Assembly: GCA_012934845.2 (NCBI GenBank) | Contig: WNNJ02002406.1 | Location: 1-64,000 of the forward strand | DNA length: 64,000 nucleotides | Direction: 5' to 3' | From: Pomphorhynchus laevis | Lineage: Eukaryota > Acanthocephala > Palaeacanthocephala > Echinorhynchida > Pomphorhynchidae | Part shown: positions 58,637 through 64,000 of the stretch, piece after piece | How positions within the stretch are numbered: position 1 is the stretch's first letter | Layout: every line of letters begins with the position of its first letter | Translations under genes and position numbers: made by a program | The notes under the pieces: generated by a model | Told to the model about the DNA's origin: nothing | The model's database searches: none | The model's input: only the letters and a program-made list of their open reading frames with translations

Positions 58637-59942
58637 GAAGTTTTTCAAAATGAACTTAAAATTCATAACTGCGTCGTTAGGGATCACCTCAATTGTCGCT
58701 AAAATTCTTAAATTATAGTTTTCTTTGTATCACTATAATATCACTTTATCAAAAATTGAAGTTATCACTTTAATGTTCCATAAAACGCCACAGAAGTTTT
58801 TTTTATTCAAATATAGCTTTGTATCAGTATTCCTTAGCATTCAAAACATTGAAATTATAGCATCAAAATTTTAATTATATAATTTTATTATTTTTAAAAT
58901 ATAATTCATCTTATAAATATAGTTCATTTAAATCAGTATAAACAAACCTTTTAATGACATTTTTATACACAAATCCACAATTGTCTGGATATTTCGCTGG
59001 ACTGTTGTTGGAGAAAAATTCAGCATTTAATAATACTAAGTTTTCATTTTCACTGATATATCATCCTTGGCTCTTTTTATATTTTAATTTTGTTTTTGCG
59101 TTTTTATACGTTTTTTTATGTTATTTTTATGCGATTTTCTGACTATTACGTGACTCATATAGATTTTCTGACTACTTGAGAGCAAGTATTTTCAGTAATA
59201 ATCTCGATTTTAGATGACAGCGACGAATAAACGACAACTCTCGTTTAATTTTGCGATCATATACTTACCTCAAACAATGCTATTTCCAATTTAGCGACGC
59301 AAAATGATTTTATACAAAATCGAAAAATTATATTCAATTCAACGATTATTACATATAATCGATTAATTTAAACTAATTTTTGCTTTGAAATTTATTGTAC
59401 ATTCGGCGATATTTGTCATCTAAATCTCGAATACTTCTTTGAATAGAAAATTTCGTAATTGGAATGTATTAAAGACATTTTTAATTATTAATAATACTCA
59501 AATACTTATTATTAATATTAATATATAAATATTTATATTTATATATAAATATAAATATTTATATTTAAATATATAAATATTTATATTTATTAATATTAAT
59601 TATTAATAAATTATTATTTTTAAATACTTAGTAAACACTCACTAAAACTAGATTTTCGTTACTTATTTTTTCCAAGTTCACAACTTTGTTGGAAGGCAAA
59701 ATCATGACCACTTAATTCAAGTTATATACTTAAATAATATTAAGATGCGAAAGTTAATATTTTTAATTAAAAGTAAATTTAATATATAATTTAAATTAAA
59801 AATCAATAATCGTATTTATTCTTTAGTAATTTGTAGCTGATTTTATTATACAATAAAATAGATAAATGGGATATGATATACTTTTCTGAAAATATTTATT
59901 TTGCTGTTGTCCCACAGTGATATACTAAAATCAATCGCATAG
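58637..59942 (+). other. Probable IPMK copy 2 intron
   Basis: AT-rich, with a tatttatat-type low-complexity run at 59,500-59,610. Acceptor candidates are cccacag (ending 59,917, but followed in frame by a stop) and gcatag (ending 59,942, phase 1). A 62-codon frame at 58,954-59,142 is hydrophobic (phenylalanine-rich, AT-driven) and treated as chance. Confidence 0.5.
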
Positions 59943-60424
59943 TTGTTTTTGACGATCAAACAAATGGTGCACCCAAGTTGACTTTGTCATGCATAGATAC
60001 GCATTCAGATAATCTGATATTTAATTGCTGCAAATCAACACCATCAATTGTCATGGATGGTAGTCCTGCCAGCAATATCACGGAAGCAACAAATTGTGAC
60101 TTACATTCTTCCCAACATCACATTGATGACAACCAACTGCTTAGCCGAATGCCGTTAGATGAACGAGGATCATTTTTCAGTGAATGTCAAACAAATTCAA
60201 GTTTCAATAAGCCTGTTGTTGATGTACGTTTAATTGATTTTGTCCATGTTTATCCGAATGAAAATCCAGGTAAAGCTGATGAGAATTTCTTGTATGGACT
60301 TAATAGCCTGATAAATTACCTTGAGTCATTATTGCAGCCTGGATTTGTGTGCAAAAAGCTACCTCAATTCTCTAGCTGTCTGAAAGATGATGTAACTACT
60401 TGCAGTGTAACTGAAATTGATTAA
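59943..60424 (+). CDS. IPMK: Inositol polyphosphate multikinase, copy 2, C-terminal exon
   Basis: The frame is open from 59,921 to the TAA at 60,424. A variable acidic/Ser-rich part (the usual low-conservation insert of IPMKs) is followed by DVRLIDFVHVYPNE (about 60,219-60,260), matching the family's IDFAHV motif, whose Asp binds metal/ATP. Then come DENFLYGLNSL and INYLESLL, the C-terminal helix. The Ala of IDFAH is Val here. The exon start is uncertain: 59,943 is the acceptor that avoids an in-frame stop. A short tail after LLQPGF ends in CSVTEID. Confidence 0.85.
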
Positions 60425-62072
60425 GTGTCTAATACGGATTGTAAACGTTAATGCGATAAATTATTAAATCACTATGCTCTGTTTATTCACGTGTGACATA
60501 TTTTATAAATTGTTGTTTTATTGAGCTTATGTAAAAAAGTAATATGTTGTTCTTTCATTGATGTGCTGAAATAATTGTTGATTTATAATAATTAATATTT
60601 GTTATCTTTATTAGTTTCCTGATTTGAAAATTTAAAATTATTGAAGATTTTTTTACTGAAAAGTTGTAAAGCATCGAAATCATCGTGGTGATGATTGTAT
60701 ATTGTGAGTTCTTCTGCTATTTATTTTTGAAAATAATTATTTATTTATAAATAAATATAAATAAATATTATTTATTTATAAATATTTTTAAAATATTTAT
60801 TTATAAATAAATTTTTATAAATAAATTTTTGTTTATTTTATGAGCTTCAATATAGAAAAATCCGGTTCATCAGCTTTAATTTTAAGTTGATGAATCACAA
60901 TTCACATAGATAATTATTGGTAGTGATATACAGTCGTGATATCTATGGTCGTGATAACAACATATCAAACTGCTTAAAATCTATTTCTCTTCGATTTACA
61001 TGTTCTCTAATCCTGATAAGTTAAAAGTTATACTGTTTCATGTCAATATCCGCTGCCGATACTCTTCAATTCTATACCACTTCCATGTTGACAACTTAAT
61101 CTTTCTTGGATTTCACTATATGCTTGCCCATATTTGCTTTTCAGTGTCTCTTTCCCTTTTCAAATTGCTACAAATCTACGATTCGATCGTTGATTTAACG
61201 ATTAATTAACTTTCCCATTTGTTTCAAATGCCTTTTTCTATTTAGTGGACCTGAAAGTGAGCTTGTGTTCACAATGGACACTAAATAAATTAGAATATCG
61301 ATACCGACAAGCGGCATAATCGCATATTTTTCATCGTTCATTGTAATAGATAATGTATTCATATAAAAACAATACAGTCTCTAATACAGTGTGCTTATAA
61401 TGACATAAGTTGTGATTAATTACATATTTGTTGATGCTTATACCAATCTAATGATTTTTCGTATGTTAATGATATCATTCTTTGGGATAATTAAAAATTC
61501 TACCTTTAATTACTCAAAAAAATGTCGACAATTTCAAAAAATTGCTGGAATGCATGATTTAGAAATACCGATGTGGTTATTTCACTGATTATCAGATAAC
61601 AATATAGTATCAAGATACCAAGATATAGTTTCAACAATATATATAACGATATAGTACCAAGAAATAGTTTCAACGATCAACGGTTAATTAATGGATTAAA
61701 AGGAAACAAACATATATGGTAGACTACCAGACCTACGTGCATAATTGTGTTACGTATATGATCTGTTCATGGTATTTGACATTTGTCCAAATGGTGTAGT
61801 ACTTCAGAACAGGCTAAACGATAAAGTTCAAGTGACACAATGGCAGATGCATCTAGAAGACTTAACTCAATCGATACCATTGATCGATGTTTCTGGTAAT
61901 ACGTGAACGTATTATCATAACAGAATTATACTTTAAACAGAATTATACCTTAAACAGAATTATACCAAGGACAAGTCATATACCATACATTGTTGCGACC
62001 ACAAAAATATTATTAATTGTTATTATTAAAAATATATTTTTTAGATCGTTTTTTTAAATATATATAGTTATT
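60425..62072. other. AT-rich 3' flank, small tandem repeats
   Basis: No further gene recognised. Low-complexity ataaat at 60,735-60,835. A loose repeat of gatatagtaccaaga-like units lies at about 61,598-61,680. Three tandem copies of aacagaattatacctta-like units lie at about 61,919-61,970. Confidence 0.5.
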
Positions 62073-62335
62073 GCGAAAAATCGCTTGAAACTGTGGTCCA
62101 GGAGCCAAAGCTGGCTACGAATGATTTTTAATCCATATTTGCTGCTAAATAACTGGACTTCGATCATCAGCTTCATCAGTCTAATGTATCAATCCGAGAC
62201 GTTCCTAACCACTCAGCAGTCATCGTCAGTCGGATGAAGTGGTTAGTGTGTTTCGACTGCTATTGTGATAACTATAAAGACACCAGCAATTCCCCCACGA
62301 TGCTAGACGAAGTTTAGGTGCAGAAAGCGTTTTTA
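62073..62335. repeat. 263-bp repeat next to the hammerhead array, first copy
   Basis: From ttgcgaaaaatcgcttgaaac to gaagtttaggtgcagaaa. Repeated at 62,460-62,715 with roughly 10-15 percent differences, spaced by about 390 bp. No coding sequence. A CTGATGA occurs on the minus strand but without the rest of a hammerhead core. Confidence 0.85.
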
Positions 62336-62459
62336 CTGGCTTGTTGCGTGTGTGGACTTTCTAGTTATTCTTTATATGCACAAATGCGTATCCGTTGGTT
62401 ACGATGGCACTGAATTTCTCACAGGATTCCGAAAGGAATGCATCATTTTATAAATTCTT

Positions 62460-62715
62460 ATTGCAAAAAATCGCTTGAAACTGTGGTCCAGTAGCCAAAA
62501 CGGACTACGATTTATTTTTAATCCATATTTGCTGCTAAATAAGTGGACTTCAATCATCAGCTCCATCAGTATAATGTATCACTCCGAGACGTTCTTAAGC
62601 ACCCAGCAGTCATCGTCAGTCCAATGAAGTGGTTTGGATGTGTGCCGACTGCTTTCGTGATAACTATAAAGACACTAGCAATTCCTCACTGCTAGACGAA
62701 ACTCAGGTGCAGAAA
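62460..62715. repeat. 263-bp repeat next to the hammerhead array, second copy
   Basis: Second copy, ending in gcagaaaaaaatatatatat immediately before the 296-bp array. Confidence 0.85.
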
Positions 62716-62811
62716 AAAATATATATATATTTCTAAAATGTTCAGATTGAAACTGGGGCGAATTACATCTATTTACCCAAGTGTGCGCCCAGTAATCCAA
62801 TGAACTCAAAC

Positions 62812-62887
62812 CATGCGTAATCGAACGCAAAACACAACGCTAGACGCGTGTTTCGTCCTTACGGGACTCTTCAGTAGTGTGAGCATG
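62812..62887 (-). ncRNA. Type I hammerhead ribozyme, unit 1
   Basis: Minus strand 5'-3': outer stem I CATGC, then CTGAAGA, stem II GTCC/GGAC around loop CGTAA, GAAA, closed stem III (ACACGCG with CG-T-TGTGT, loop TCTAG, one bulged T), cleavage triplet GTT, inner and outer stem I return (TTGCG ... GCATG). Predicted cleavage is between 62,831 and 62,830. This edge unit has a G-to-A change in inner stem I (CACAC instead of CACGC) that breaks one pair, so it may be weaker than units 2-4. Confidence 0.8.
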
Positions 62888-63107
62888 ATTCTTATCCAAT
62901 GGCACATTAACACACACTGAAACAAATCTATGTAGTTCTCTTCTGATCTATAAATAGATTCAATTATATTTTGTTAAAGTATAAATTGAAAAGCAGTCCA
63001 GGATCTACGAGGGATTCCATTTATATTTCTAAAATGTTCAGATTGAAACTGGGGCGAATTACATCTATTTACCCAAGTGTGCGCCCAGTAATCCAATGAA
63101 CTCAAAC

Positions 63108-63183
63108 CATGCGTAATCGAACGCAAAACACAACGCTAGACGCGTGTTTCGTCCTTACGGGACTCTTCAGTAGCGTGAACATG
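63108..63183 (-). ncRNA. Type I hammerhead ribozyme, unit 2
   Basis: Same fold as in unit 1 with the CACGC inner stem I intact. The outer stem I reads CATGT, which still pairs with GCATG through a G-T wobble. Predicted cleavage is between 63,127 and 63,126. Confidence 0.88.
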
Positions 63184-63403
63184 ACTCTTATCCAATGGCA
63201 CATTAACACACACTGAAACAAATCTATGTAGTTCTCTGCTGATCTATAAATAGATTCAATTATATTTTGTTAAAGTATAAATTGAAAAGCAGTCCAGGAT
63301 CTACGAGGGATTCCATTTATATTTCTAAAATGTTCAGATTGAAACTGGGGCGAATTACATCTATTTACCCAAGTGTGCGCCCAGTAATCCAATGAACTCA
63401 AAC

Positions 63404-63479
63404 CATGCGTAATCGAACGCAAAACACAACGCTAGACGCGTGTTTCGTCCTTACGGGACTCTTCAGTAGCGTGAGCATG
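63404..63479 (-). ncRNA. Type I hammerhead ribozyme, unit 3
   Basis: The best-formed copy: outer stem I CATGC/GCATG, inner stem I CACGC..A with T..GCG, all core bases (CTGAAGA, GAAA), stem II TCC/GGA. Predicted cleavage is between 63,423 and 63,422. The spacing to the neighbouring sites is 296 nt, so a transcript of the array would be cut into 296-nt monomers. Confidence 0.9.
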
Positions 63480-63699
63480 ATTCTTATCCAATGGCACATT
63501 AACACACACTGAAACAAATCTATGTAGTTCTCTTCTGATCTATAAATAGATTCAATTATATTTTGTTAAAGTATAAATTGAAAAGCAGTCCAGGATCCAC
63601 GAGGGATTCCATTTATATTTCTAAAATGTTCAGATTGAAACTGGGGCGAACTACATCTATTTACCCAAGTGTGCGCCCAGTAATCCAATGAACTCAAAC

Positions 63700-63775
63700 C
63701 ATGCGTAATCGAACGCAAAACACAACGCTAGACACGTGTTTCGTCCTTACGGGACTCTTCAGTAGCGTGAACATG
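63700..63775 (-). ncRNA. Type I hammerhead ribozyme, unit 4
   Basis: As unit 2 in stem I (CATGT wobble). Stem III has one C-to-T change (CACGTG in place of CACGCG) that keeps a G-T pair. Core unchanged. Substitutions that keep pairing support a selected fold. Confidence 0.88.
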
Positions 63776-64000
63776 ACTCTTATCCAATGGCACATTAACA
63801 CACACTGAAACAAATCTATGTAGTTCTCTGCTGATCTATAAATAGATTCAATTATATTTTGTTAAAGTATAAATTGAAAAGCAGTCCAGGATCCACGAGG
63901 GATTCCATTTATATTTCTAAAATGTTCAGATTGAAACTGGTGCGAACTACATCTATTTACCCAAGTGTGCACCCAATAATCCAATGAACTCAAACCATGC

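Larger units (their letters stand above)
62727..64000 (-). repeat. 296-bp tandem array carrying hammerhead ribozymes
   Basis: Units start (ttctaaaatgttcag) at 62,731, 63,027, 63,323, 63,619 and 63,915, a constant 296-bp period; the array continues past the window end. Units differ by only a few bases. Units 1 and 3 share gagcatgattct and ctcttctgat, while units 2 and 4 share gaacatgactct and ctctgctgat, so the array has a two-unit higher-order structure. Each unit contains a hammerhead ribozyme on the minus strand. No protein is encoded. Likely a ribozyme satellite or metazoan retrozyme array. Confidence 0.92.

Noticed and set aside
58954-59142. 62-codon hydrophobic ORF in the IPMK copy 2 intron
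   Set aside because: Composition is driven by T-rich DNA; no coding evidence.
59911-59917. cccacag as the acceptor of the IPMK C-terminal exon
   Set aside because: The next codon in the IPMK frame is TGA, so it fits only if a further exon or another frame is involved; gcatag at 59,942 avoids this.
62150-62185. CTGATGA on the minus strand in the 263-bp repeat, a possible second hammerhead
   Set aside because: It is followed by GAAG rather than GAAA, the sequence between cannot form a stem II, and the second copy reads CTGATGG.
1-64000. tRNA genes
   Set aside because: No GGTTCRANTCC-type B box with a matching A box and acceptor stem was seen by eye; a tRNAscan run would be decisive.

Overview
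The window looks like AT-rich nuclear DNA of an invertebrate animal. Coding sequence is split by introns with GT..AG borders. Two inositol polyphosphate multikinase (IPMK) genes are of animal type. Most of the rest is non-LTR retrotransposon debris, Penelope-like fragments, foldback elements and minisatellites. I cannot fix the phylum: the RTE copy resembles nematode RTEs as I remember them, but that is weak evidence. I see no tRNA, rRNA, CRISPR array or bacterial-style operon.

Layout. 1-5.5 kb: featureless DNA, then a Jockey-like LINE with a 12-bp target duplication. 5.8-17 kb: one host gene on the + strand built from short phase-1 exons, each carrying one copy of a module around Y-I-P-S-Q..AV...W. 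Its large intron holds a CR1-like LINE that landed inside an older LINE. 17-29 kb: AT-rich DNA, two copies of a 1.15-kb repeat (one split by a truncated LINE), a 2.6-kb non-coding repeat and Penelope-like reverse transcriptase debris. 29.2-29.8 kb: a 16-bp minisatellite. 30.1-32.9 kb: an RTE LINE with an 18-bp target duplication. 33.7 kb: IPMK copy 1. 35-41 kb: minisatellites, a 610-bp foldback element, a second Penelope-like fragment and a third copy of the 1.15-kb repeat. 41-46 kb: a decayed LINE split by another LINE on the minus strand. 46-48.7 kb: second copy of the 2.6-kb repeat. 49.8-53.5 kb: second Jockey-like copy, minus strand. 57.8-60.4 kb: IPMK copy 2, with its C-terminal exon. 62.7 kb to the end: tandem 296-bp repeats.

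Most notable signal: every complete unit of the terminal 296-bp array encodes, on the minus strand, a type I hammerhead self-cleaving ribozyme (CTGAAGA core, TCC/GGA stem II, GAAA, closed stem III, two-part stem I). The array has a dimeric higher-order structure. It resembles the ribozyme-bearing satellites and retrozymes known from some animals, and the window also holds remnants of Penelope-like elements, a group known to carry hammerheads. The second notable item is the modular-exon gene, whose family I do not recognise.

Genes working together: the two IPMK paralogues would act in soluble inositol phosphate synthesis. Only copy 2 shows the C-terminal IDF motif. Nothing visible links them to the modular-exon gene.
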